Assembly: GCF_000208745.1 (NCBI RefSeq)
Contig: NC_030853.1
Span: 8,624,379 to 8,688,378, forward strand
DNA: 64,000 bases
DNA from: Theobroma cacao
Taxonomy: Eukaryota > Streptophyta > Magnoliopsida > Malvales > Malvaceae
Direction: 5' to 3'
In this document: positions 22,441-33,726 of the stretch, one piece after another
Numbering within the stretch: the stretch's first letter is position 1
Layout: each line of letters opens with the position of its first letter
Made by a program: the position numbers and the translations under genes
Notes under the pieces: generated by a model
Databases searched by the model: none
The model's input: the letters and a program-made list of their open reading frames with translations, nothing else
Told to the model about the DNA's origin: nothing

Positions 22441-23271
22441 TGAAATGTGATGGTATACTTTACGTATATTCTTAAGTATATGTATACGTAATAGAAATAT
22501 CATTATTATAACATGTGATTATATGGCATGATGAATCTTAAAAGTTTCCCATTTACTTGTAAATTGATTTTATTGTGACGAGAAACATTCCGTTTATACT
22601 GCCTTGCTTGGATGATTGCTGGAAATTTCTTCTCTTTCTAATTTCATGCTGAATATGGTTCCTTCATCATTAAATTATTTAATAACTAGGGGTTTAATGT
22701 AGGGATTTTAATAAGAACTTGAACTAACTTGCATTGTTTTCAAATAAGTGCATCATGATTATCAACTTTCCTTATCGTTGCTGGTTTCTTTCTTATGTTT
22801 ACTCATTGAATTTGTACTCACTGTTTTCAATTTCATGTTTTCATATTCGGAGGCAATTGGAACCTAGGCCGAGGTGTCCACGTAGTTTCGTCTCTTTGGT
22901 AGGTATGTTGGCATTCAGTAGCCATCCCTTCACCTTGGTCATTCCATTGGAAGCCTAGGGTCATTTTGTTTGTAAATACGTACATGTGATGTAAACAACT
23001 AAAATGCAAGCCTTAAAGCATATATGTATATTTTGATTGGTAAGCCACCATGAGTGGCAATGGTTAACATTATTTGGGTTAATGTGAAATGCAGTTTTGA
23101 TTGCTATATCATATTAATTAGGTTCTTATAGATTGGAAGTAAGAAAGGTGACTTTAAGAATAGTTGATGGAATGATGAGCAGGATTATATAGGCTTTGCT
23201 TGGGCTTGGTGGGCTATGCCCATTGGGTCCATGCGCTTGTCACGGCTTAGAAATCGGGTTGTGACAGAGTT

Positions 23272-24306
23272 GCTAACCTATATTTCCCAAATTATTTAGA
23301 AGTCACTTCTGTTGTTCTTATAAAAATGTTTATCTTAACTGATTCTTTATATTCAAAACAAACACATTAAGCTCAGGCTCTAATCTAGGTTACATAAGAC
23401 ACATAGGTAAATTCTAATTCTATAAGCAAATCAAGTTAACTAATCAACTAATTGAATTTGAATATGGCAAATCTTAACTAGAAAAATTAATCAATAAACA
23501 AGCTTAAGATTAAAATATCCCTCAACACTTCATTTGAATTTTGTCTATCTCTCTCTTAACTTACTAAATGGATTGAGTTGCTAACTTAGAGTTCACAAAT
23601 TATTGATAGGTCTCTTTTGATGTTCTTATAAAAATATTTATCTCAACCAATTCATTATATTCCAATGAAAATTGAATTAAAGACAAACTTATCAAGCTTA
23701 GGCATTAATCTTGGCTACATAAGACATATAGGCATATTCCTATCTCATATGCAAATCAAATTGCCTAATCAACTAAGTGAATTTGAACTTATGCTATTCC
23801 ATCCTTGGCCTATACTAAACTCCTTTTTCCAAGTTGCATTTAGGTTTCCTGCTCAATCTAATTGGTGATCAAGCAATCAAAAGCATTAAACACAAGATTG
23901 GAATAAATAACTCTTATTCCATTAATCATAAGTAAGAGAGAAATTAAAATCCAAACTACATGTTGAGTTCAATTGGAATCCTAGATAGAGAAATTTAGTT
24001 CATGATGAATAATAAAAACATAATCTAAAGAAGTTTAACCATCAATAAAAATCAACAAAATCCAAGAAGAAATAGAGAAGAAAGGAAGACTAAAGATTGT
24101 TAGGTCTTCGATCTTCAATCTTCCAAGTTTTTCTTCACTTTCTTGAGTGCTTTATAGTCACTTTTTCTTCAGAAATACCTAGCTTAAATGTGCCCTTTAA
24201 TTACTCTAAAATTGTCTTTAAATAAACTTCAAAATCCTACTTGAAATCAACTTTCGAAATTTATGTTTGAGAAGGAAGTTCTGTTGGCGCTGCAACATTG
24301 ACTTTG
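23272..24306 (-). mobile_element. LTR-E (Athila-like) LTR, piece 2 of 3
   Basis: Middle of the split LTR. It contains an internal duplication: the CCCTCAACACTTCAT block and the following ATTGAGTTGCTAACTTAGAG block near 23518-23600 repeat the sequence that borders the Tekay insertion at 14450-14509 and 23272 onward. It ends at TTGGCGCTGCAACATTGA plus CTTTG, where the LTR-D element inserted. No coding content. Confidence 0.7.
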
Positions 24307-26045
24307 TGATAGGAAAGGCATGATTAGATCATCAACGCAGTTGAATAACCAAAAAATTTAAATAAAATAAAAACCATGCCTCCTACCTTAGGATCACCTT
24401 AGTTGTTTAATGCAAAGTTAAGCACCATAAAAAATCAGAAAAAAATTTACCTTTCCAAGTGATATCGTGATCAAATAGATTCCTTTTGGTGACAAAACAT
24501 GAACACCTTTTGTGTTAAAGAATCCCAGCCACTCAATCGCTTGGCCTCCAATGTTGCACAGATGATTGCAACGGATCCTTCTCAAGGAGAAAGCTTTATT
24601 CCACGGGCTTGTGCTAGTAAATGGACAACGATTTGTCCTCTTTTCTTCTTTGATTTCTAGCAAAGAATCAAAGAAGAAGTTTTCAAAAAAAACGACTTAT
24701 CAAGAGTAGCGGCCCTCAATAGAAAAACCTTTTTTTTTCCTTTTGTTTTTCCTCTTTATTTTTCTCTTTGTAGAAAAGAGTGGCTACAATGTGATATTTA
24801 TATTTAGGTTTAACTTATTAAAATTTACAAAATAAGTCCTTAATATTATAACAATTACAATATTTAACCAATACCTAATTAAACTCTTTTAATTAGATCT
24901 TTAGTAGTTAAAACAAGAATTTGATTTAAGTCTAACTTAAATCATCACACTCTCAATTTAATCCAAATTGCAAGCTTTGTGTGTGATCCATTAGGTTCCT
25001 AACATGTTAGCAATGGAATCAAATTATAATATTATTAATTAATTAATTTAAATGAATCATATTCAATTTTAAATTAACTAATTCAATTCCATAGACCATG
25101 ATTGGCATCTAGCAACGCATCATGGCCACTTAATTGTTAGGAGAGTCAAAAGGTTCTTTGACAACCTTTCAGTTTATAGTTTTTTAGTGTAATTCATTCC
25201 CTCATCATATATCTCAGAGATGATAAGAGTTTGGTGCAGTGCCTACTCTTATTGACCTCCATAGTTGTTCCTGCAGTTAGATCATTAGCTTTATGGAGAC
25301 CTATAAAACTCATTTCATAATGTCCTAATCACCTTGGGTAAAGATTTGATTAAGCTAATATCAACCAAGAACTAATGAGATATTTCCCCTTGAGTCACTT
25401 GGGATGATGATTCCTATCTCGACCACTCATTTGCCTTCATATGCTTCATACTATACCCAAAAACATCATGTTTTGGCATCCTTAGTTAGGTACCTGTAGG
25501 AATAAAATCAAAGCATAGTACTCCACATACAAGACAACCTAGTGTCTCATGTCTTAGGAGTAGTTACACAACTGATACATGAGAAGTATTGCATAAACAC
25601 TTGAGTGAGGTACCAAATGCACTTCACATGGCAAGTCATGTTCAGTGAACTCGTTCTCCCATGGTAAGCACCCACATGCTAGTTTCAAGTATTTCTTTAC
25701 TTCAACTTATAAGAGCGATTGTTTACTTCACAAGTAAGGAACATAACATGTGCTGATCTTTGAGCATTATTGATGCCCTGTCTCAATAATACAATAATCA
25801 AGAACTTTTAGGAATAATGCTTTAATGCATAAAGATCTCATAATAGTATCCCAATACAATTCCTTTGCAAGGCATATATAGTTCCATGGGCTTTATGTAC
25901 ATAAGTACAAAAAGTAATTAAATCATAAACTTATGTATAAAGAACTACCTCAATGTTATTATGAATAACAAAATGTCATACATGAATATCTCAAAATTGC
26001 AATTCCTATACAACCACATATTGGCTTGTAGGGCTTATGCTAATA
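24307..26045 (-). repeat. 3' LTR of LTR-D copia element
   Basis: Matches 41500-43226 end to end, including ACCATGCCTCCTACC near 24374, the CCAAGTGATATCG block near 24455, a long T-rich run near 24728, and CTTGTAGGGCTTATGC near 26026. Its terminal dinucleotide is TA instead of CA at 26044-26045. Confidence 0.9.
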
Positions 26046-26074
26046 ATCTCGCATAAGCACTAAAGCCAATCACC

Positions 26075-26889
26075 TATGTATCTCATACCATTGTTCTCCA
26101 CATTACGATTATGCTTTTGTTGGGATAGTGCTTTAGTGAAAGAATCAGCAATATTATCGTCAGTGGGTATACGTTTTATGCAAATGTCTCATCTTCCAAT
26201 GATCTCCCTAATCACATGGTAAAACTGCAATATGTGTTTAGATTTTTTATAAGACCTTGGTTTCTTTGCTTGTGCAATGGCTCCATTGTTATCACAATAA
26301 AAAGGTATTGGATTAACAATGCTAAAAAACCACATCTACTTTAGTGATGAACTTCTTAATCCAAACTGCCTCTTTCGTTGCCTCAAACATAAAGATGTAT
26401 TCAGCCTTGATTGTACAATCTGCAATTGTTTCTTGTTTGGAACTCTTCCAACTCATTGCACCTCCATTGAGTGTGAACACATATCTACTTTGTGACTTTC
26501 TATAATCTTTGTCAGTTTGAAAGCTTGCATCCGTGTAACCCCTAACTTGGAGTTCACCTCCTCCATAAACCATAAATACATCCTTAGTTCTTCATAAGTA
26601 CTTCAGGATGCTTTTCATAGCTATCTAGTGACCTTCACCAGGATTAGCTTGGTATCTACTCGTGACACTTAGAGCATAAGATACATCTGGTCTAATGCAA
26701 AGCATCGCATACATGATAGATCTTATTGTTGAAGCATATGGGATCTTATCCATGTGATTTCTCTCTTCTTTATTCTTTAGACACATGTCCTTGGAGAGAT
26801 AGATGCCTTGTGACATAGGCAACTGTCCCCTCTTGGACTCCGTCATGCTAAACCTCTTTAGCACTTTGTCTGTGTATATGGATTGGGAG
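26075..26889 (-). pseudogene. Copia reverse transcriptase end and RNase H (piece 1)
   Basis: Minus-strand translation shows the end of reverse transcriptase, LKRFSMTESKRGQLPMSQGI with IPYASTIRSIMYAMLCIRPD and VSYALSVTSRYQANPGEGHW, then RNase H with GYTDASFQTDKDYRKSQSRY and GGAMSWKSSKQETIADCTIK, AEYIFMFEATKEAVWIKKFI, FYCDNNGAIAQAKKPRS and RIPTDDNIADSFTKAL. The family's GYTDADFAGD-like catalytic aspartate, AEY and DNN motifs are present. A frameshift and stops between 26573 and 26625 and near 26250 disable it. At 26889 it is cut by an LTR-A insertion and continues at 32960. Confidence 0.9.
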
Positions 26890-27800
26890 TGTAGTACCTC
26901 GTATTTTGATACGGTAGCTAATAAAGTTTACGGATGCCAATTGAGGTTGATTACTGAGTTAAAAAGGGTAATTCAAAAGTGAACTTGTGAAATCTCAATC
27001 TTCATAGGCACATAACTAGAAGTAGACGCGATAATGCGGACTATTGGTAATTTTGTCATTTCTCTTGGTGAGCCCCTCAAAGTAGTTTTCCAATATTATT
27101 AAGGTCCAAGTAGGCCTAAGGAATAGTTTGGGATAAAATATTTCGCATGCGAAAAAATAATAATAAAATAATAATATTTTTATCAGAGAAGAATTTGTAG
27201 GATAAAAAGTGATTCGGAAGTCAATTGAGGCATAATAAGGTATTGTGGGTGCCATGGAGACAAGAAGAGACAAAAGGAAATTTTTTAAATAAAATAATAT
27301 TTTATTAATAAAATAATATTAAAATATTAATATTTTATTCAGTGTCAAAATTTTTCATGAAGAATGAGTATATGGTCAATATAAATGGGGGAGAAGAAGA
27401 ATGAAAGAATTTTGGAGAAAAATGACGTTAATGGGGCCTCGTGTCTTTATTATTTAAGATAGCACGGGCAAATAAATATTTTAAATATTATGGAGACACT
27501 GTGTTGGAGTACAAACTTCATACTTTGTTTGTACATGTGTAGTAGAAGGTAATAGAAGGAAATTGGAGTTAAATGAGTGTTGGGAGGACTAAATTAAAAC
27601 GAAAAAAAACAAAAAGGGTAAAATGGTCATTTTGAACCCCAAGTCAAAATTTTAAGTTTTCGTAAGCCCGAGTAGTTTAGATCATTGTGGACCTTGTCCT
27701 AGTGTCAAAAGAGTAAAAAGATTGCACAAATAATTAAAGAAGAACAAGTTAACTCGCTAAAAGGCATTTTCATAACTTTTAAGGGAATTGGATAAGTTTG

Positions 27801-30750
27801 TGTAAAGCCCAACCTTATAAAATACTTGTCATGACATACATGTGATCATAGCATGATTGCATGCTAGGAAAGTCCCGAAAAATTTACAAAAGTAGGTATT
27901 GTACCTAGAGGTACAACAAAGTTGATTTAAGCCTCGAACTATATCAAATAGAGAATTTGAAATGAAATTAAGGATATTAAAGTACCATAATGGTTTAATA
28001 TGGTGATTTGGAGTTCAAGGATCAATTTGGAGTCAAACCAGAATTTTCACTATCTAGGGGTAAAATGGTCATTTGCCACCTAAGGACAAAATGAGAATTT
28101 TTAGAAAATATTTTTTGACCCCATTTGACTTATTAGAGTATGATTTGAGTATTGGAGTATGATTTGAGGTTAAGAAGTGAAAAAAAATGTAATTCCGGTA
28201 TTTTTCAAAGCATAGGGGTAAAATGGTAATTTTACCATCCCAATGGCAAAATTGTAATTTTACACCACCATGACATTTGTCAAGCTCTAGAATTCTACCT
28301 ATTATTATTTTTTGCTATGGATAAATATTAGAGCATTTGTGGTGGTGAGAAAAGGCGTAAAAATTAAGTTAAAACAAGTGGACCAATAAAAAGGTGATAT
28401 GTGTCAAAAATTTAATATTTTTATATTGCCATTTAAAAACCAGCCCACACTCTTCCACTCAGCATTTCAAGGCTGACCAGCACATGCAGAAAAGAGAAGA
28501 AAAGAAAAGAAAAACCCTAGGGAGGAAAAACTAAGGAAAAATTGTTGAATTTTCAAGAAATTGGTGACTAAAGGTAAGATTTTTAATATTAAAATTGAAA
28601 TTCATCTTGCCCATGCATTCTTTTCCATTTTCCATGAATTAAATTCAAGTTTTCATGAGGGGCAATATGCTGGCTAAATTTAGAGAGAGAAAGTTGGTGA
28701 TGAATTTAGTTGAATTTCAAAGTAATTTAGTGTTTTTAGGTGTTTAGTTACATTTAGTATGAAAATTAAGCAAGAAATCCACATGCCCATTATAAAACCT
28801 ACATTGGCTGAATTTTATGGGTGAGGATTGATGATTAATTTGGTTGTTTTTCATGCCATTTAGATGTATTTGGTGCTTAGGAATACCAGAAATCGAAAAC
28901 GGGTACCGAAAAATTTTACTCGCGTTAGTTAGCAATTTGCACCATAATGAAGGATATTTTGGTAATTGCACTTACAATAGATTTTTATTGAAGTGTGTGG
29001 AATTTTGGGGAGTACTAGGAGTGCAATAAATTAATTGGAATCAAATTGGATGTTTAGATCGATTAAATAGTGTATAGTGCGCGATAGGCCGAACACCTCC
29101 TGTTTCATTGCATGCATTCATATAGAACATAGAATAGTTTTGTGACGATTTAGCATAAGTATATTAAATTTCCTGTTGCACATTATGTATAAGTGGTGAG
29201 CCCTCGGATAAGGGTAAAGGTATTACACCCGAGGATCGAGACTAGGAGTGTTGTAAATTCCCGTCAAAGTGAGTAACCACTGTTCATCTTATCTATCTAA
29301 AATATTTTTACAATCGTTTTTATGATTTTAAGAATATTGAACCTAAATGAATTTTATGTTCTATGACTAGTAATCGATTTAAGGAATAAGGTTTATGAAT
29401 TATTTTACAATTCAATAATGTTTTTGAAAATGAGAGTATGTGGAGACCAACCTTTGATGTTGCCTATATATTTAAGTTCACGTACCAATGTTTGGAATTG
29501 ATGATTTATGAACTGATACGTGATGACATATGTGGCAGAATTTTTGAGTTGTGAAATATATAAACTGTTGTTTTCCTTTGACAGGCTGGGTAGTATTATG
29601 TTAGCCACGTTATGCTGTCAAAATTTTATTAATTGGTGGGTTATTTAATTAGCCACTGCAGTAGGCGGGTTTCCGTGGACCAACCTATTAGAGGGGCACG
29701 ATAAACCCCATTATATTTACGTTAATATGAGAAGCTCGGAGGATATCTCCTAAGGTACGATAGAGTTCACTTTACGTTGAACCACCACTTGAGGATGAAC
29801 TCTGTCAACGCTAAGGGATGGCTAAATTATGTTTTTATGAGTAGTTGTTAACTTAATAACCTTGGTGGACCCAGTTGAATGCCTCAGCCAAGGTATCACC
29901 GAGTATGATTTTTGGCACGAGCCAAGTTTTTAAGAAAATTATAAGTCGAGATGTGTATTATAATGAAATATGTTGTTTTATATATATGATTTGAAACAAG
30001 TACAAAATGTTGTGGATTATGGTATGATGAAAAGTTAACTATCTCCATTTACTCAGCTTTAGATATTAATGACAGACTTTGTTTACTCACTGAGTTTATG
30101 AAACTCACCCTTTCTTTTTTTTAACCATTTCAGGTTTAGGATAATCTGTAGGCAGTCGATTTCATCAAGGATCTCTTTTGGACTTACTTCCTTGGAAATC
30201 GTAGGTCTACATTCTAGCACACTTTTGGTTATCTCGGGGTCCATATGCCACTGTAGGATAATTTTGAATACCTAGTTTACTATATTACTATGTGTATGAA
30301 TTTATTTTGTTTTCACGCTACAAAAATTATTTATGCATAGTTCTATAAAAATTGTTTTATAATAAGAAAATGGAATATATTATCGAATATTTTTATTTAG
30401 TCTAATTAGCCAACTTTTCACTCCAAATGGATTATTTAGATTACAAAAATTTATTTTTAAATGGAAATGGATATCTTTCTACCATACGTTATATTTTTAT
30501 CAGGTTTCGAAATTTTTAGGTAAAAATGACCAAAATACCCCTACGTGGTCAAAATTTTATTTTGACTGTTTTCGATCTAATATAGTTTATATTCTCTTAA
30601 AACTCGATATTTAGTAACTATTGCTCACAAGGGAAGTGGAAAACTGATGCAAGAGCCTCGCGAGGTTTTGATTGACATACTAGGTAATGAATATTTACCG
30701 AGACTTCACGGCGATTGTCACGGCCTCGAAGGGAGTGCCGGGTCATGACA
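27801..30750 (+). mobile_element. LTR-B solo LTR (2950 bp)
   Basis: TGTAAAGCCCAACC at the start, GGGTCATGACA at the end, and a perfect target duplication GTTTG (27796-27800, 30751-30755). When it is removed the surrounding LTR-A text joins correctly as TTGGATAAGTTTGAGCTATAAATATC. No protein-coding block was found inside. Other copies lie at 1-1086, 52145-52696, 57254-59974 and 63689-64000, all on the minus strand. The LTR length and terminal bases suggest a Ty3-gypsy family, but without internal sequence this is inference. Confidence 0.9.
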
Positions 30751-31577
30751 GTTTGAGCTATAAATATCTTCTCCTTCCAACAGCTTCTTCTTCTTCCTCC
30801 TTCCATCTCATGTTTGTTTGCACCTCCATGGAAGCATGGTATGAAAACTTCATAACTTTCTCTCTCTAGCTCCAATTTTCATGCCTTTGTGCACCTTTTC
30901 ATAGAACCCTTGTGCTCTTTCACTCTTTTACTTCAAAACCCTTGAAAAAAATCTCACTTTTATACTTTCTCTCACTAGCTAGGTGTTTAGAGAGAGAAAG
31001 AGAAAGAAAACTCCCATAATAGCTTAGAAAATTTATTGGAAAGAATTTCAAAGTTACAAGCTACCAAGGTAAGTAGTGAATTAGAATTTATTTTTTTGTC
31101 ATGGGAATGATTAGTAAGTAGACTTGTGAATGTTGTAGTTGAGGTTATCCACTCATTTTAGAGTGATTAAGGTAGTGAAGATAGATAGCCATTTAAATGG
31201 CAATTGGAAGCTAGCTGAGAGAAAACTTTAGACTTTATAAGTATGTGAATTGACAAATTGGTGATGCTAATGTGATGATAGGTTCCAACGAAGCCCCATC
31301 ATCCCATTTGGACAATTAGGGAAGTTAGGATCGTCTAAAGGCTCAAATAATATCGGTGAGTGAACTTGCGTTTCAAAATCATTTTGGGAAATATAATTGT
31401 GTTTTGTATGAAACATTTGAATGATTTATCTAGCTTTTCTTTAAAAATTTACATGGGGAACAAGTCTTTGGTGAAGTATTTTTATCTTGTGAAAATGTGC
31501 TATATAAATGGTTTATGTGTTATCACAATATGATGATATGTATAATATGCATTGGGTGTTTCTTTTTTATGTTGATG

Positions 31578-31790
31578 TAGACCCGGCTATGTGCGAGTAG
31601 GAGTGCGCATACACCAATGATGACCTGGCTATGTGCGAGTAGGAGTGTGCATACGCCGATGATGACCCGGTTATGTGCGAGTAGGAGTGTGCATAAGCCG
31701 ATGATGACCTGGCTATGTGCGAGTGGGAGTGCGCATAAGCCGATGATGACCCAGCCATGTACGAGTGGGGAGTGCACATGAGCTGATGAT
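31578..31790 (+). repeat. LTR-A minisatellite, 42-bp unit type
   Basis: About five tandem copies of a 42-bp unit with GATGATGACCTGGCTATGTG and CGAGTAGGAGTGTGCATACG. It occupies the same place in the LTR as the 54-bp array at 16068-16290 but has a different unit. Open frames through it on the minus strand are due to the unit being a multiple of three. Confidence 0.85.
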
Positions 31791-32959
31791 GATGGGATGG
31801 TGTACATGATGATTAATGAAGTGGGGGGGGTGTACTTGTTGATATATGTTTATATATGTATATGGGATAGCAAGTTTATGATTATAACATGTGATTGTTT
31901 TAAATGTTGATAACTTGATTATTGTCAATGTGTTCACTTCGATGTGCAATATGTTAGTGATGGATTTTGTGGCATGTTAAAACCCTTTAATTGTCATCTA
32001 CCCTGAATCTCGCTTCAGTGAGAATGCATTCTCGCTGCAGCGAGAAACTCTCAGGTTTTGGTGCATTGCTTTCACTTTGATGAAGATTTTGACCACCTTC
32101 CATCCAAACTGGGAAAAGTGGTAAACATAAAAGTTGTATCTCTACCTCTTAGCTTTCTAATGGTCCAAAAATCAAGTCAATTTGACTTCTGTAACCGAAG
32201 ATATGCAAGAAAAATTGAAACACATGCAAACTGATACTGTTTCTCGCTACAGCAAGAATGAACTTCGTTGCAACGAGAAACATTCTGTCCTACATGCTAC
32301 CCTATTCGGTTTTTGACATATTTTTCACCCATTTAACTTCGTGGATTGATCATGGGTTGTTGCAACACTATGAGGTTATTAATCAAAGTTTGAAATGAGG
32401 GGTTTTTAGTAACAAATTAAATCAATTGCATTGTTTTTGAAACAAGTGCATCATGATTTCCAAATTCTTCCTATTGATTGCTTGTTCCCTTCTTATGTTC
32501 ACTCACTGAGTTTCGTACTCACGTTTTTAAAATTCATGTTTTCAAATTTAGAGGCAGTTGGGACCTAGATTGAGTCGCACACATATGCTCGTCTTCTTGG
32601 TAGGTACTATGGCATCTTAGTAGCTGTATCTTCACCCAGAGTCACTCCGCTGACCGTCTCAAGTCTATTACTTGTGAACATGTATATGTAATGTAAACTA
32701 CTAAGAGTCATGTTATAAATGAGTATGTACATGTTGGATTGATGATGACAGTACTTTGATATAATATAAATATGAATATTCAGTTGTTATAAAATATTAC
32801 TGGAACATTTACTTTTGAGAGTTACAACACTTCATTTCAAAGATGATGGATGGGAATGATAATCGGAATTGCATAAAAAGGCTTGCTTAGGCTTAGTGGG
32901 TTATGCCTATTGGGCCCATGCACCGGTCATGGCCCAGGAATTTGGGTTGTGATAGAGAG

Positions 32960-33721
32960 AGACCTAGCAACTCTTTAGATCTATCTCTATAGATCTTTAT
33001 TCCCAGAATGTAGGTTACTTTTCCCAAATCCTTCATGGAGAAGTGTTTGGATAGCTAAATTTTCGTAGATTGCAACACTGGTATATCATTTCCTATGTGC
33101 AATATGTCATCAACATAGAGCACTAGGAAAATTATGGCATTCCCACTAGCTTTTTTATAGACACATGGTTCATCCTCATTTTTTATGAAGTCAAACCCTT
33201 TTACAGCTTCATCAAAATGAATGTTCCAACTCTAAGAAGCTTGCTTAAGTCCATAAAAGGACTTTTGAAGCTAACACATCGTGTTAGCATTAGCATTGGA
33301 TATAAAACCTTCAGATTGTGTCATGTACCCTTCCTCTTGCAAGCTTCCATTAAGGAATGCAGGTTTTACATCCATTTACCATATTTCATAATCATGGTAT
33401 GTAGCAATTGCAAGCAAAATACTAATGGATTTAAGCATAGCAACTAGTGAAAAGGTTTCTTCAAAGTCAATACCTTGTCTTTGTTTGTAACCTTTTACTA
33501 TCAGTCTAGCTTTAATGGTCTGCACCTTACCATCTACATCGATCTTTCTCTTAAAGACCAACTTGCACCCAATGGGTTTTATCCCTTTAGGTGGATCCAC
33601 TAAAGTCCATACTTGGTTGGTATCCATGGCATCCATTTCAGATTTCATGGCTTCTAGCCATTTCTCAGAATCGATGTCCAACATCACCTCTTCATAGGTT
33701 GTAGGCTCATCATGTATGGGC
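32960..33721 (-). pseudogene. Copia reverse transcriptase core (piece 2)
   Basis: Read minus, it begins with PIHDEPTTYEEVMLDIDSEK, then WLEAMKSEMDAMDTNQVWTL and VDPPKGIKPIGCKLVFKRKI, VDGKVQTIKARLIVKGYKQR and QGIDFEETFSLVAMLKSI. These are the conserved blocks of a copia reverse transcriptase (PF07727-type domain, name recalled). Further on, the catalytic LYVDDILHIGN is present, YVDD encoded at 33106-33117. The middle is frameshifted. It joins piece 1 at 26889 and is preceded by the integrase part at 36154 after removal of the solo LTR at 33727-36148. Confidence 0.9.
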
Positions 33722-33726
33722 AATGT

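Larger units (their letters stand above)
14510..23266 (+). mobile_element. Ty3-gypsy Tekay/Del-like element, internally deleted
   Basis: A complete insertion with 5' LTR 14510-17120, 3' LTR 20534-23266 and perfect target duplication GAGTT (14505-14509, 23267-23271). The internal region of about 3.4 kb keeps the primer site, gag, protease, the first part of reverse transcriptase, the C-terminal half of integrase and a chromodomain-like tail. The catalytic reverse transcriptase core, RNase H and the N-terminal half of integrase have been deleted at about 19500. Every coding part is interrupted by stops or frameshifts. In the first 190 bp the two LTRs differ at roughly 6 percent, so the insertion is not recent. 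It lies in the LTR of an Athila-like element. Confidence 0.95.
20534..23266 (+). repeat. 3' LTR of Tekay-like element (LTR-A, 2733 bp)
   Basis: Partner of 14510-17120; starts TGTGAAACCTCAACC, ends GGGTTGTGACA, followed by GAGTT. It is longer than the 5' copy mainly because of an expanded TA run with an inverted segment (about 21946-22041) and more minisatellite copies (22155-22440). Confidence 0.95.
26890..32954 (+). mobile_element. LTR-A solo LTR, itself split by an LTR-B solo LTR
   Basis: Inserted in the copia reverse transcriptase gene. The flanks read GGGAG on the left (26885-26889) and GAGAG on the right (32955-32959), a target duplication with one mismatch. The copia reading frame (ELLGLSQS) becomes continuous when the block is removed. 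From 26986 (TGTGAAATCTCAATC) it is a typical LTR-A, carrying TGAGCCCCTCAAAGTAG, the AAAAAGATTGCACAA block, a minisatellite at 31578-31790 and the LTR-A terminal block ending TTGTGATA. No internal coding region occurs. The first 96 bases (26890-26985) are not found in other LTR-A copies. Confidence 0.85.

Noticed and set aside
22106..22503. Open frames of 84-105 codons rich in His, Ser, Pro and Cys repeats
   Set aside because: They are translations of the LTR-A minisatellite, whose unit is a multiple of three; the same effect occurs at 31523-31807.
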